Shown: positions 27,297 to 36,084, counted from the first letter of the stretch. The stretch: 64,000 nucleotides of DNA from Methylotenera sp. (GCA_013141495.1 JABFQV010000005.1:58346-122345), one strand, 5' to 3'. Translations and numbers: made by a program. Notes: generated from the sequence alone by a model not told the origin.

Positions 27297-28391
27297 TTAC
27301 TCGGCATCATCGTCATCTTGCTGATTTTTAAAGCGCCTTGCTTTCACGCTCTCAGCCAGCGTATCTAATATCAACAAAGTATCTTCCCAGCCCAAACAGG
27401 CATCGGTAATAGATTGCCCATAGGTTAACTCGCAACCTGGCGTATGGTCCTGACGCCCCTCTGTAAGATGAGATTCAATCATCAAACCCATAATTCGGTC
27501 ATCACCGCTACGCAACTGATTAGCCACATCTGCCGCCACTTGCAGTTGTAATTGGTACTGGCGCTGACAATTTGCATGCGAGCAATCCACCATTACTTTA
27601 GCATTAAGGCCAGATTGCGCCAGCTCATTGGCGGCCGCATCGATACTTGCCGCATCATAGTTAGGCGTTTTACCGCCGCGTAAAATCACATGACAATCTT
27701 CATTACCCGAAGTTGAGATGATGGCGGAATGGCCTTCTTTAGTCACCGATAAAAAGTGGTGCGGGCTCGCAGCCGCTTTTATTGCATCCACCGCAATTCG
27801 AATATTGCCATCAGTGCCATTTTTAAAACCTACCGGACAAGACAACCCTGAGGCTAGCTCGCGATGTATTTGCGACTCCGTAGTGCGCGCGCCAATAGCA
27901 CCCCAGCTCACTAAGTCAGCGGTGTATTGCGGGGTAATGGTATCTAAAAATTCTGTTGCCGCAGGCAAGCCTAACTCATTGACTTCAAGCAAAAAGCGTC
28001 GCGCCAAATCCAAACCGGCATTGATGTCAAAACTGCCATCTAAATGCGGGTCGTTGATTAAACCCTTCCAACCCACAGTGGTACGTGGTTTTTCAAAGTA
28101 AACCCGCATCACTATCAACAGTTCATTGCTGTATTTTTGATATTGCACCTGCAAACGTTTTGCGTACTCAATCCCCGCCGCGTAATCATGAATAGAACAC
28201 GGGCCAATCACCACTAGCAGGCGATCATTCGCGCTATGCAAAATACGATGGATCTCTGCGCGCGTTTTTACGATGCGGTCTGTAGTCGCCTGGCTAGGCT
28301 CAAGCCGCTCCAACAGCACTGATGGTGGCGTTAATTCTTTAATTTCGATGATGCGTACATCATCGGTAATGATTTTTTGGCTGGGGCTCAT
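27297..28391 (-). CDS. aroG: 3-deoxy-7-phosphoheptulonate synthase (DAHP synthase, class I alpha)
   Basis: This enzyme condenses PEP and erythrose 4-phosphate in the first step of aromatic amino acid synthesis. The 364 residues include VVIGPCSIHDYAAGIEYA, MRVYFEKPRTTVGWKGLIND, GARTTESQIHRELASGLSCP, VGFKNGTDGNIRIA and VMVDCSHANC, which hold the metal-binding Cys, His, Glu and Asp residues and PEP-binding Arg and Lys. Whether it is feedback-controlled by Phe, Tyr or Trp cannot be read off reliably. A strong terminator-like hairpin lies in its leader (see 28412-28443). It ends with an acidic tail (DDDDAE). Confidence 0.93.
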   Translation of the reverse strand: MSPSQKIITDDVRIIEIKELTPPSVLLERLEPSQATTDRIVKTRAEIHRILHSANDRLLVVIGPCSIHDYAAGIEYAKRLQVQYQKYSNELLIVMRVYFEKPRTTVGWKGLINDPHLDGSFDINAGLDLARRFLLEVNELGLPAATEFLDTITPQYTADLVSWGAIGARTTESQIHRELASGLSCPVGFKNGTDGNIRIAVDAIKAAASPHHFLSVTKEGHSAIISTSGNEDCHVILRGGKTPNYDAASIDAAANELAQSGLNAKVMVDCSHANCQRQYQLQLQVAADVANQLRSGDDRIMGLMIESHLTEGRQDHTPGCELTYGQSITDACLGWEDTLLILDTLAESVKARRFKNQQDDDDAE

Positions 28392-28400
28392 ATTCGTAAC

Positions 28401-28460
28401 TTATTGAACGCAAAAAACAAAGCCCGTATATAGCGGGCTTTGTTGTAATAATGGCTTCAT
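28401..28460 (-). CDS. Possible 19-codon leader ORF upstream of aroG
   Basis: ATG at 28460 opens a 19-residue frame ending TAA at 28401, 9 nt before the aroG ATG: MKPLLQQSPLYTGFVFCVQ. It runs through the leader hairpin and has a Tyr and two Phe codons in its second half. There is no clear ribosome-binding site, and the ATG overlaps a TATAAT that may be the aroG -10 box, in which case the transcript would start after it. A chance frame is about as likely as a real leader peptide. Confidence 0.2.
   Translation of the reverse strand: MKPLLQQSPLYTGFVFCVQ
28412..28443 (-). terminator. Terminator-like hairpin in the aroG leader (candidate attenuator)
   Basis: Perfect 10-bp arms ACAAAGCCCG (28417-28426) and CGGGCTTTGT (28434-28443) with a 7-nt loop. 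On the minus strand six T residues follow. It ends only 21 nt upstream of the aroG start codon, so a promoter cannot fit between; a TATAAT lies upstream at about 28455-28460. Aro transcripts should have to pass through it. Confidence 0.65.
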
Positions 28461-28827
28461 TATACTGCGATAGCAATCAAAATGGTTGTGTATACCATAT
28501 GGAGTGTAAACAAAACACCAACCAATTCTATCAAGGCACTACAGCTAATAAACCAATTTAAAACTTTAAAAGAGTAAACAAAGTCTCATTTTAAGAGTTT
28601 TTTATTAACAAAATTTCATGGAAATGATACAAAATATCGCTAAAAAATCCATGACTTAATATATTTCATATCAGCACATTATCCAACTTTAGGCACTTAA
28701 AAGCTAGCCTCATAACAAACAACTAAGCGCCACGCTAATACATTCCAAATTGACTAAAATGCAATAATCACTTTGAAGCCTGACTGGACTGATTACAGTT
28801 TATCAGCCTCACATATGTAATTACATT
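28461..28827. other. AT-rich gene-free stretch at the left end of the genomic island
   Basis: No open frame of note. It contains TGTAAACAAAA (28505-28515) and GTAAACAAAG (28574-28583), direct copies of a word also found around the other end of the island at 45375-45427. It is AT-rich compared with the aroG side and probably contains the island boundary. Confidence 0.5.
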
Positions 28828-29196
28828 TTATAGGTTAACTTTTCTCAGTAAATCCATAACTTTGTTATACCCCTCATCTGAATTGATTACTTCAATTGGC
28901 CTTTTTCCATTTAAAGCAATTTTCGGCTTGGTCAACCAATTTTCAAATTCTTTTTGATGACCTAACTCTCTCAGCCCTAATTCGGCAAGCTCCCTAAAAT
29001 TCTGATGTGTATTATTTATAAAAGTATCGTTATTATATGGAACAGCTTTTAAAACTCTTTTAAAGTGAGCGTCTTCTGTTTCATCAACACTACGTGATCC
29101 TTTGCATCTTGGGTAAGACATACAACTCCAGAACACCCCGCCATCACGAGTAGGTTTTAGGTGCATTTGACCACCGCAACGCGGAGAAAATTTCAC
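28828..29196 (-). CDS. Small protein with topoisomerase-type zinc-finger remnant
   Basis: A 122-residue protein, GTG start. The first 40 residues resemble the C4 zinc finger of bacterial topoisomerase I (PRCGGQMHLKPTRDGGVFW, then SCMSYPRCKGSRSV), but the first Cys of the usual CPxCG knuckle is Ser here (FSPRCGG), leaving three of four ligands. The remainder is helical with no motif I know. It lies 6 nt after the stop codon of the coiled-coil membrane protein and in the same frame, separated by TAG and three codons, and has no good ribosome-binding site of its own; it may depend on re-initiation or read-through. Confidence 0.6.
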   Translation of the reverse strand: MKFSPRCGGQMHLKPTRDGGVFWSCMSYPRCKGSRSVDETEDAHFKRVLKAVPYNNDTFINNTHQNFRELAELGLRELGHQKEFENWLTKPKIALNGKRPIEVINSDEGYNKVMDLLRKVNL

Positions 29197-29202
29197 TAAA
29201 CA

Positions 29203-30699
29203 CTAATTCTTAGAAGCCTTAATGATTGATACAACACCTTCTACCCACTCTTTAGGTTTGAGTAATGAAAGAGCCGTTACAGGATCGTTCTCTTTGTATT
29301 CAGGTGAGTCTTTGTTAGGCACAGCGAAAGATCTCTCTCCAATTTGAACTCTAAACTTGTCTCTATCTATCTTTTCGAGTGGCTCAATAAAAGGGCCGAG
29401 AGCTTCAAGTTCTAAAGCGCGCCTTCTGTTTTGCTGTTCCATCTCAAAGAAACGACCTGCTTGCCTCGCGGCATAAGCAGCAAATATACCGAAGGTGATA
29501 GACAAGAATATCCTTGTAGCTAAACCCTGAAAAAAGGCAAACTCACTAGACCCATCTTGCTTGACTTGTACTGGTGCGGATATTGTTACATCCTGCTTAC
29601 TTTTAATGCTCTCAGAACTTTCGTCCTTGGCTGCCGCTAACTGTAGAGAACCTACAATAGTTGGTGATGATGTTTGAAGCACTAAAGGAGGAAAAGCAAC
29701 CATATACGCAACCCATATCAGACCGACTAATGCAGCGACCGTTAACCCCTGCCAAATCCAGAGCATCTTTCTGGCATAGTTAGCAACCTTCTGGTAGCCA
29801 GATGTAACACCTAAGTTTCCTATAACTCCAACTAGGCTTTCTACGGCATCCTTGTGTTTATTTATCTCCACCAAAATGTCAGCAGCAGATTTATCATACT
29901 TGACTCTCAATTCCTCAAGGCTTTCTATGTGTGTTTCTTCAGCCACCTCCAAGCGCGCTGCCATATCAACTTCATGTTCTTTGATTTTGTTTGAATAATC
30001 AGTTAAAACTGCAGTAAAGTTCTTCTGATTCTCAAGCTGAGATTCTAAAAATGATGATTTACGTGAGTCCTGATCGGCAGAGAACAAACTCTTCTGTTCT
30101 GCGGTCGCAATTGAAAAAGTGCTCGCTCTAGCATCTTGAGCAGCCGAGAATTGAGATTGTTGTTCAGTAAGAATAGATGTGAGTCTAATTTGCTCCGCGG
30201 TTATGACTGCTTCTAGGGCTGCTATTTTTTCTGCATTAACCTTACTTGCATCTTCGAGTACCGTTTGCGTTTGTTGTGCGTTCTTAAGGTAGCGAGCAAT
30301 AGTTGTTCTATAGTTCGAAGCGGCGGCACTAATTATTGCAATATCTTCTGCCGTGACTGGTCCTGGAATCTGCCCAAGGTAGGCAATAGCGTCATCGGCA
30401 TGGCTGTTTGCGTTTGTTATGTGGCCAACACTTCCATTGGCAGTAAAGGATTCAAGTTCGCTCCTCATCTTATTTACTGATGCGGATAAATTGGAAAGCG
30501 CAGTAGGAGTAACTAGTAATGGGTCTGTAGAGGCCAATCGCCTTCCAATTACTGAAAGCACCAGTCGCAAGCGTTCAAGTCCTGCTATAGATTCGGTATC
30601 AACGTCATCTCTATTGAGGGCGTTATCGATAGCGGTGCCAGTTTGCTGCAGTTCTGCCCAGACTACATTATCTCTAACTCTAGTATCCCATTGACTCAA
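29203..30699 (-). CDS. Unrecognised coiled-coil protein with two membrane helices
   Basis: A 498-residue protein I cannot assign to a family. A TTG start at 30699 is supported by GGGGGAG 7-12 nt upstream. Residues 1-135 are helical and soluble; residues 140-290 are a long predicted coiled coil with a visible duplication, EQQSQFSAAQDARASTF and EQKSLFSADQDSRKSSF. Membrane helices are at about 312-335 (MLWIWQGLTVAALVGLIWVA) and 391-415 (QGLATRIFLSITFGIFAAYA), leaving a polar loop between them and a basic then mixed C-terminal domain. The shape (sensor-like coil plus two helices) recalls membrane-anchored defence or stress sensors, but that is only analogy. Island gene, same strand as all its neighbours. 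Confidence 0.65.
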   Translation of the reverse strand: MSQWDTRVRDNVVWAELQQTGTAIDNALNRDDVDTESIAGLERLRLVLSVIGRRLASTDPLLVTPTALSNLSASVNKMRSELESFTANGSVGHITNANSHADDAIAYLGQIPGPVTAEDIAIISAAASNYRTTIARYLKNAQQTQTVLEDASKVNAEKIAALEAVITAEQIRLTSILTEQQSQFSAAQDARASTFSIATAEQKSLFSADQDSRKSSFLESQLENQKNFTAVLTDYSNKIKEHEVDMAARLEVAEETHIESLEELRVKYDKSAADILVEINKHKDAVESLVGVIGNLGVTSGYQKVANYARKMLWIWQGLTVAALVGLIWVAYMVAFPPLVLQTSSPTIVGSLQLAAAKDESSESIKSKQDVTISAPVQVKQDGSSEFAFFQGLATRIFLSITFGIFAAYAARQAGRFFEMEQQNRRRALELEALGPFIEPLEKIDRDKFRVQIGERSFAVPNKDSPEYKENDPVTALSLLKPKEWVEGVVSIIKASKN

Positions 30700-31245
30700 A
30701 ACTTTTCTCCCCCGGCGCTAGAAACGTTGAATAAATATTAATCTATATTTTACTTATTTGGTTACTCTATAGCATCTTTAGCTTTTGATTCCTCTAAAGT
30801 TTGCCACCGCATATTACTGATGATATGGACTTCACCAAAAGATCAATGCAGCCACCCTCAATAATTGCTTGTACCCTTTGAAGTCCTTCCTATTGAACAT
30901 CAGTCTCTGACACGTGACCACCAAAAGGTAGCGCGTATTGATAATAAATTAAATTTCATCCAATTGATTAATATAAATAATTATTAAATATGAAGATTAT
31001 TATCAAGAACCTATGATAATAAACATAAAACTTTCTCAAGGTTACAAGGTTGTAACTAGTAAAGCTCTCTAAACAGAGGAATCTAAGGGCAATCCTACTA
31101 AATAAGAAACATATTACTTAGCTCAATACATACTAACAACTAAGTGTTGAATTACACCTAAATCTGGCAAAGACAACTTAATTTAACTAAAAATTATTAA
31201 AAGTGATAATAAAAAATATCCTAACATACTGAATTATAATAAAAA
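30700..31245. other. AT-rich gene-free stretch inside the island
   Basis: About 545 nt with stops in all frames. The minus-strand translation near 30860-30900 gives a short word, NRKDFKGYKQLLRVAALIFW, that could be the debris of a gene, but I could not connect it with a family. It separates the coiled-coil/zinc-finger pair from the restriction operon and probably holds the former's promoter and the latter's end. Confidence 0.4.
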
Positions 31246-32742
31246 TTATTCTATTTCCAAGTTGTTATCATTAGGCTCTGATAATAAACTTGATTCTTCT
31301 GGCAGCATTGGTTTAGAGTAAGCCATATTCCGTTTGCCGCGGTCAGGTAGTGGAACAAGCACACTTTGCTCTACCCATGCTTTGAGCATTCTTGAAGCAG
31401 ATAGCGTATCTACCTTAGCAATTTTACACAAATCTGCATTAGCAATTTCACCGTGACTATCAATCCAGTGGCTAACCTCATCCCACATAGTAGGACGCTC
31501 TGCGTTTAAAAGTATTAGCGTTACGCTCTCTACTGCAGCTTCAGTATTTTGACGATATTGTGGGGGATAGAGCATTGCTTGTGCCATCTCAGCAAACATC
31601 ATTTTTACGCCTTCTCCAGCATCAATATTCGGGGGCAAAGGAAACTCTCGCATATTTTGTGCTATCAGGGGATTTCTTGCTTTTGAACCAAGCTTACTGA
31701 TATTTGCTGGCGTAATCGCCCCTGGAAAAACGCCTGGACTTTCAACTTCAATACGATCATCAAAAATTCGGATGAAAATATCACGGTTTAATCTGTAATC
31801 ACGGTGAATCACTGCGTTAACTATAGCTTCTTTTACTACGCGTTCAGGGTAGCTATGCTTGGCTTTAAAGCCACTACTTGCAAGTGTTAGTCCCTGCGAC
31901 AGCTCATCAAGTACCATTTTTACAGCGCTATCAATTTGCTCTATTAATGGTCCCCGTATCGTTTTTGGTGTTTTGCGTAAATTTGGCGTAGCTCCTGGGA
32001 TAGCTTGTTTTCCATCGTAAATCATCAAACGAATATCTGCTCTAGAGCCGTATGCAGCAAGCAAACTACCAGGCTCGTCTGCAAATAATAGAACAGCTGC
32101 ACGTGTAGGCAACATTTTCCCTTCATCGCGAACGGCCAAGCCTATACGTTCAAGTTGTTCAATAAAAGTTCCTGCTTTTAATCCACGAGCCGATAAAAAT
32201 GATAACCAAGTATTAGTCTGCAATAGAGTAAAATCAATTGGCAATAGATCGTTTTCAGCCGAACGCACACCTCGCTGATAAGATAGTTCAGTGACCTCAG
32301 CGGCCGACATTTGTCGATTACTAGCATCCATCCGTTTCCACGTACCGTTATCCACCACTGAGTGTACTTTGTCACTCTTACTTACCTGCACAAGCACTAG
32401 ATGACCAGCGTTACCATCACGTAAGGTGCAAGGCCAACGCAAAAACCTTAATCCTTCAATAGTTGGTGTGATAAGTGTGCGTAGTTTGCGGGTTAAGTCA
32501 TCAACCGCTTCTGCATTTTCTTCTATGCCATAAAGTCGCGCTTTACCTATTTCTGGTTTTTGATCGGCAAGGCCTAATACCAATATCCCACCATCGCTAT
32601 TTGCAAACGCACTGATGGCAATCAATGCTTTACTCACCATTTGTCCAGAGACGCGCTTAAACTCCAATGTTCGACTTTCGTTCTCGATTAGGAGATTGGT
32701 GATGCGTGCAGCGACTTGCTCTGGAGTGAAGTCAATCATCAT
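31246..32742 (-). CDS. Schlafen/AlbA_2-domain ATP-binding protein
   Basis: The ATG at 32742 follows AAGGAG by 6 nt, giving 498 residues. The N-terminal AlbA_2 (divergent AAA-4/Schlafen-type) domain shows ESRTLEFKRVSGQMVSKALI, AISAFANSDGGILVLGLAD and the strand block ending at DNGTWKRMDASNRQMS. Then comes KHSYPERVVKEAIVNAVIHRDY, DIFIRIFDDRIEVESPGVFP and a Gly-rich loop (NIDAGEGVKMMFAEMAQAML), together the GHKL-like ATP-binding fold of the companion domain. A winged-helix C-terminus is likely (ADLCKIAKVDTLSASRMLKAW). Such proteins are common in restriction and defence islands; the biochemical role here is unknown. It overlaps the preceding 48-residue ORF by 11 nt. Confidence 0.8.
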   Translation of the reverse strand: MMIDFTPEQVAARITNLLIENESRTLEFKRVSGQMVSKALIAISAFANSDGGILVLGLADQKPEIGKARLYGIEENAEAVDDLTRKLRTLITPTIEGLRFLRWPCTLRDGNAGHLVLVQVSKSDKVHSVVDNGTWKRMDASNRQMSAAEVTELSYQRGVRSAENDLLPIDFTLLQTNTWLSFLSARGLKAGTFIEQLERIGLAVRDEGKMLPTRAAVLLFADEPGSLLAAYGSRADIRLMIYDGKQAIPGATPNLRKTPKTIRGPLIEQIDSAVKMVLDELSQGLTLASSGFKAKHSYPERVVKEAIVNAVIHRDYRLNRDIFIRIFDDRIEVESPGVFPGAITPANISKLGSKARNPLIAQNMREFPLPPNIDAGEGVKMMFAEMAQAMLYPPQYRQNTEAAVESVTLILLNAERPTMWDEVSHWIDSHGEIANADLCKIAKVDTLSASRMLKAWVEQSVLVPLPDRGKRNMAYSKPMLPEESSLLSEPNDNNLEIE

Positions 32743-32878
32743 CAGATGCTCCTTGCCCCATACGATATTTAATACCATAGTTAATAATAAAATCTAATTG
32801 GCTCTCGCTTAATCCCAATGCTTGCGCAAGAACCGTATCCATTTGATCAATATTTTGCTTATCTGGCTGGATTTCCAT
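32732..32878 (-). CDS. 48-residue ORF with DFIINYGIKYRM motif
   Basis: This short frame starts ATG at 32878 and ends TGA at 32732, overlapping the start of the ATP-binding gene by 11 nt. Its sequence begins MEIQPDKQNIDQMD and continues ALGLSESQLDFIINYGIKYR, ending in DDD. The LDFIINY-x-IKYRMG word is known to me as the extreme C-terminus of large restriction-modification methylases; here it is free-standing, either a small fitted subunit or the remnant tail of a lost methylase gene. Translational coupling with the next gene favours a real product. Confidence 0.6.
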   Translation of the reverse strand: MEIQPDKQNIDQMDTVLAQALGLSESQLDFIINYGIKYRMGQGASDDD

Positions 32879-32981
32879 ATTTAAATTTCCCCAGTTTTTT
32901 ATTTTCTTATTTTCTTAATTACTATTTTTCCGTTCTTGTTAAACAATATTACATGTCTAGCAAGACTGGTGTTTACCAACT

Positions 32982-34730
32982 TTACTTACTTAATACCCTT
33001 AGTATTTCATGCAGACTATTTACTGCTTGAGTTAACATCTGAGTTGCTTGACTAATTGGATGCGAATTAACATCTATCTTTAGAAGCATATAGGCCTCAT
33101 TTATTTTGCTTGATGGTAAATGAGCATCACCTAATCGCAAATCATAGATACCCACTAACGAAGTCATAATACCTTTTGCGACTTCATCTCCCTCTGACAT
33201 TGCAAGTAAACGTTCCATTAGTTTTAACGTTCCTAATTTTTGATCTTTGTCTGGTTTAACAATTTCTCGTAACAGGCTCTCATCTATTGAGTCTGCTGTT
33301 AAACGTGCGATATCTTTTGCTAATTCTAGTAAACCAGCTTTTGATGAAGTGGCGCGAAAGCGGTGAATTCTAGATTGAATTTCAGCTTTACTATCATGGG
33401 AACGAAATAGGGCACCCCCATATCGTTTTATGAAAATCTGATTAAGCATATTAAGAAGTTTTTCAAAATCAGCTTCAGGCGCTCGCGTAGCAGCAGGGTT
33501 AGCTCGCATTTGTGAGTCTAGAAGTTCTGAGGATACTTGCCCATCAGGAGCCACGTTATGTCCAACCCACAATCTCTGCTGCCATTGTGGTAGCTTCGCA
33601 ATATCATATGCATAAACATTAATTAAACCAACTTTATTAACTCCAAAGTGTGTTCCGTAATCAGGTGAGCATTTAACCATCCCTGTGTCAAACGTATACC
33701 AACCAAGGTCGCTGCCTTTGTGTTCAAGTAATGTCTCGACAACCTGAGGCCTGAACCATAGCCATCTACCTACATCCTCATTATTTAAAGCAGAGCTTGG
33801 CAGCTTTTCTCCAGCCGCACCTACCAAATAAAAAAACTCTTCTGTCGGTTTATCTCTTCTAACCCGTTCACTAATTGTTGCTGGCTCAACCCATTCAGTT
33901 CGCCACAACTCCCCCTCAACGCGAAACAGTTTAGGCCCAGTTCGCTCATACCGGTGAGATTCATAGGCTGTGTTTTGATCAGTCTCATCTCCAAATACAG
34001 GAACATCTTCATTATCATCAACATCAGTACGCCAGACTTTCATAACGGCAACACTACCGAAAAGACCGCCGTCTGCATCGATTTCGAATACCCGCGTAGA
34101 AAATCTCTCGTTTTCAGTATTAATTTCTATGGGAGTTGCTGACCACTCTAAGTAGGTCGAGTCATCAACCTTTGCCATTCGCTGTCTGTATGATGCAATT
34201 CTTAAGGCCAATCCCCGTGCACTTAGATAGTCTCGCAAGAACTCCGCTCTTATCTCAATCGCAACGAATTGACCTTCACTATCATGTCGACATCGAATTA
34301 CATCAATATAGCCCTCATCAGGCCTCACCCAAGCATCGCCATCCTCTATAAGACCAAGAGCCATTATCAAGTCTTGGTTAACTCTCCAAATGCTCTTGTG
34401 TGCGCTATTCACGTGCTGCTTAAGGACAAGCTCTACACCTATTGCATCCTTTTCGTTATGTAAATATACGTCAGCAGGCTTATATCGCCCATCACTAAAA
34501 GCATAAGGCTCAGGGTCATGAATCAGCCCTATATCATCCCAATCAAGCTTATTACCAATGTCAAGATGCTCATTAGCAATAGCTACTGTACCGACACATA
34601 TAACCTCTTCTTGATTTTCAGCATATGAAATGGTTTCTGATTGACGCAAAGGTATCCAGACCCCATTCGCAATGGGCTTGCGGCGAATTTCGGGCATTTC
34701 AAACCATAACTGCACAGGATTATTATGCAT
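32982..34730 (-). CDS. Unrecognised protein of the type I restriction operon, with R-x4-H motif
   Basis: I do not recognise the family. The ATG at 34730 overlaps the hsdS stop by 8 nt and gives 582 residues (a TTG at 34736 is also open). The first 350 residues are mixed alpha/beta with many Trp and acidic residues (DVYLHNEKDAIGVELVLKQH; GYIDVIRCRHDSEGQFVAIE). The last 150 are helical, and near the end IYDLRLGDAHLPS contains Arg532-x4-His537, the spacing of the HEPN ribonuclease motif. If real, this could be an RNase effector tied to the restriction system, as PrrC is tied to EcoprrI, but there is no other PrrC-like feature such as an ATPase. The assignment is speculative. Confidence 0.65.
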   Translation of the reverse strand: MHNNPVQLWFEMPEIRRKPIANGVWIPLRQSETISYAENQEEVICVGTVAIANEHLDIGNKLDWDDIGLIHDPEPYAFSDGRYKPADVYLHNEKDAIGVELVLKQHVNSAHKSIWRVNQDLIMALGLIEDGDAWVRPDEGYIDVIRCRHDSEGQFVAIEIRAEFLRDYLSARGLALRIASYRQRMAKVDDSTYLEWSATPIEINTENERFSTRVFEIDADGGLFGSVAVMKVWRTDVDDNEDVPVFGDETDQNTAYESHRYERTGPKLFRVEGELWRTEWVEPATISERVRRDKPTEEFFYLVGAAGEKLPSSALNNEDVGRWLWFRPQVVETLLEHKGSDLGWYTFDTGMVKCSPDYGTHFGVNKVGLINVYAYDIAKLPQWQQRLWVGHNVAPDGQVSSELLDSQMRANPAATRAPEADFEKLLNMLNQIFIKRYGGALFRSHDSKAEIQSRIHRFRATSSKAGLLELAKDIARLTADSIDESLLREIVKPDKDQKLGTLKLMERLLAMSEGDEVAKGIMTSLVGIYDLRLGDAHLPSSKINEAYMLLKIDVNSHPISQATQMLTQAVNSLHEILRVLSK

Positions 34731-36084
34731 AAGCAAGTTCCGGGGTCTGAACTTCGTGACTGAAAGCTTCTTTTAATACGACTTGAATAAGTTGTTTGGC
34801 ATGGCTTTGGTTGTTAGCAATTTCAGCTTCTAATTGATCGCAAAGAGCAAATAAACTTTCAACCTTGGTGACAATGGCTTGCTGCTCCGCTATTGAGCAA
34901 AGTGGTATCGGTGTTCGAGAGACAATCCCTTGGTTAATTTTAGGCATACTTTTTTGAGCGCCAGATGCATTGGCTCGAAAATATTCTCGACAAAAAGGAC
35001 TGAGCAAAATTTGATGTAAATAAGTACAAGAAATAAATTTCACTAACCTTAACTTCATCATCAAATCTGGATAAATATATTTGTCATCATCTTCATCGTA
35101 AATTGCTGAAACACCCACATGATCCAAAGAATTGCTTCGCTGAATTAAAATGTCCCCGTTCTTCAACCACAAGAAGGAGCTAAGGTCGATTTCTTCATTA
35201 ACGTATTTATACTCAGAGCTATCAAATGAACCTGAAGTAGTTGCACCTAATTTTAGCGTTTTAGTGTTTGTAGGAAAATCTACCGATTTTGGCGAATATC
35301 CATTTCTAGGATCTTCTAATATAAGAGAACTTAAATGACACCAAATCCACCCTTCAGGTAATTCAAATGGTTTTTCGTTATCAGTAATTGGTGTTAGCGG
35401 CTTTTGGGGTTTGATTTTTTTATCTTTAACGAGATAAGATTTTTCTACGGTGATGCGCTCTAGTAATTTACTAGCAGTCTCTACATCAGGGTTTTGCGAG
35501 CGCCACCACCCAGTAAGCTTTCCCTCTATCGCTTCCTGCAAAATCCGTCGACGAAGTTTATTCAGCAAATTTTTTTGATGGGTAATCTCGCAATTTAATT
35601 CCCTCTGCTCCGATTCAAAACGGAGGAAATGAGCCACAATACTTTTTTGCTCTTTCAAGGTCGGCAATGGAATTTCGAGCGCTAAAAGGTGCTTTGGTTT
35701 AATTTCTGTTTTGATGCCACCTTTGACTTGCTCTTTTAACAACCTGACAAATTCTGGGCTTTTTAGAAAACGCTTAAAATACTCAACCTCTATCTGAGTC
35801 TCATCAAAAGTATATGAAGAATAATGTATTGTCGCTGTAACATCTTCATGACCTTGATAAATCGCCATAGCGCCTTTGGCAACATTGATGCCAGAGATCA
35901 CCAAATCACCTGACTTAATTAAAATCATATTGGTATTGCTGGGTTTCTGGGCAATGTGGAAATTGCCAGAAAAATCAATTTTATCTACTCGCTTTAGTCC
36001 GTCGAGTTCAATTGCATTGGGTTTGTATTTGCCCTCACGCTCAAAAAGAAACTGACCAATTTGAGTGGTTTTTCCTTTACTCAC
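34723..36084 (-). CDS. hsdS: Type I restriction-modification specificity subunit HsdS
   Basis: A 453-residue protein with a GTG start that overlaps the hsdM stop by 1 nt (TAGTG). Two target-recognition domains alternate with two conserved helical spacers: IPLPTLKEQKSIVAHFLRFE followed by LLNKLRRRILQEAIEGKLT (about residues 134-185), and IPLCSIAEQQAIVTKVESLF followed by AKQLIQVVLKEAFSHEV near the C-terminus. The first domain lacks the usual long N-terminal lead, starting directly at GKTTQIGQFLFEREGKYKP, so it is a shorter or atypical domain. The recognised sequence, probably bipartite, cannot be predicted. Confidence 0.93.
   Translation of the reverse strand: MSKGKTTQIGQFLFEREGKYKPNAIELDGLKRVDKIDFSGNFHIAQKPSNTNMILIKSGDLVISGINVAKGAMAIYQGHEDVTATIHYSSYTFDETQIEVEYFKRFLKSPEFVRLLKEQVKGGIKTEIKPKHLLALEIPLPTLKEQKSIVAHFLRFESEQRELNCEITHQKNLLNKLRRRILQEAIEGKLTGWWRSQNPDVETASKLLERITVEKSYLVKDKKIKPQKPLTPITDNEKPFELPEGWIWCHLSSLILEDPRNGYSPKSVDFPTNTKTLKLGATTSGSFDSSEYKYVNEEIDLSSFLWLKNGDILIQRSNSLDHVGVSAIYDEDDDKYIYPDLMMKLRLVKFISCTYLHQILLSPFCREYFRANASGAQKSMPKINQGIVSRTPIPLCSIAEQQAIVTKVESLFALCDQLEAEIANNQSHAKQLIQVVLKEAFSHEVQTPELAYA

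Noticed and set aside
28401..28460. Classical amino-acid attenuator with leader peptide for aroG
   Set aside because: No ribosome-binding site, no run of control codons, codons lie within the terminator; downgraded to a possible leader ORF.
30700..31245. A pseudogene in the gap between the coiled-coil gene and the ATP-binding gene
   Set aside because: Stops in all frames and no recognisable domain in any short translation.
34723..36084. hsdS truncated or fused from two half-genes
   Set aside because: Both recognition domains and both conserved spacers are present in one open frame of normal length.
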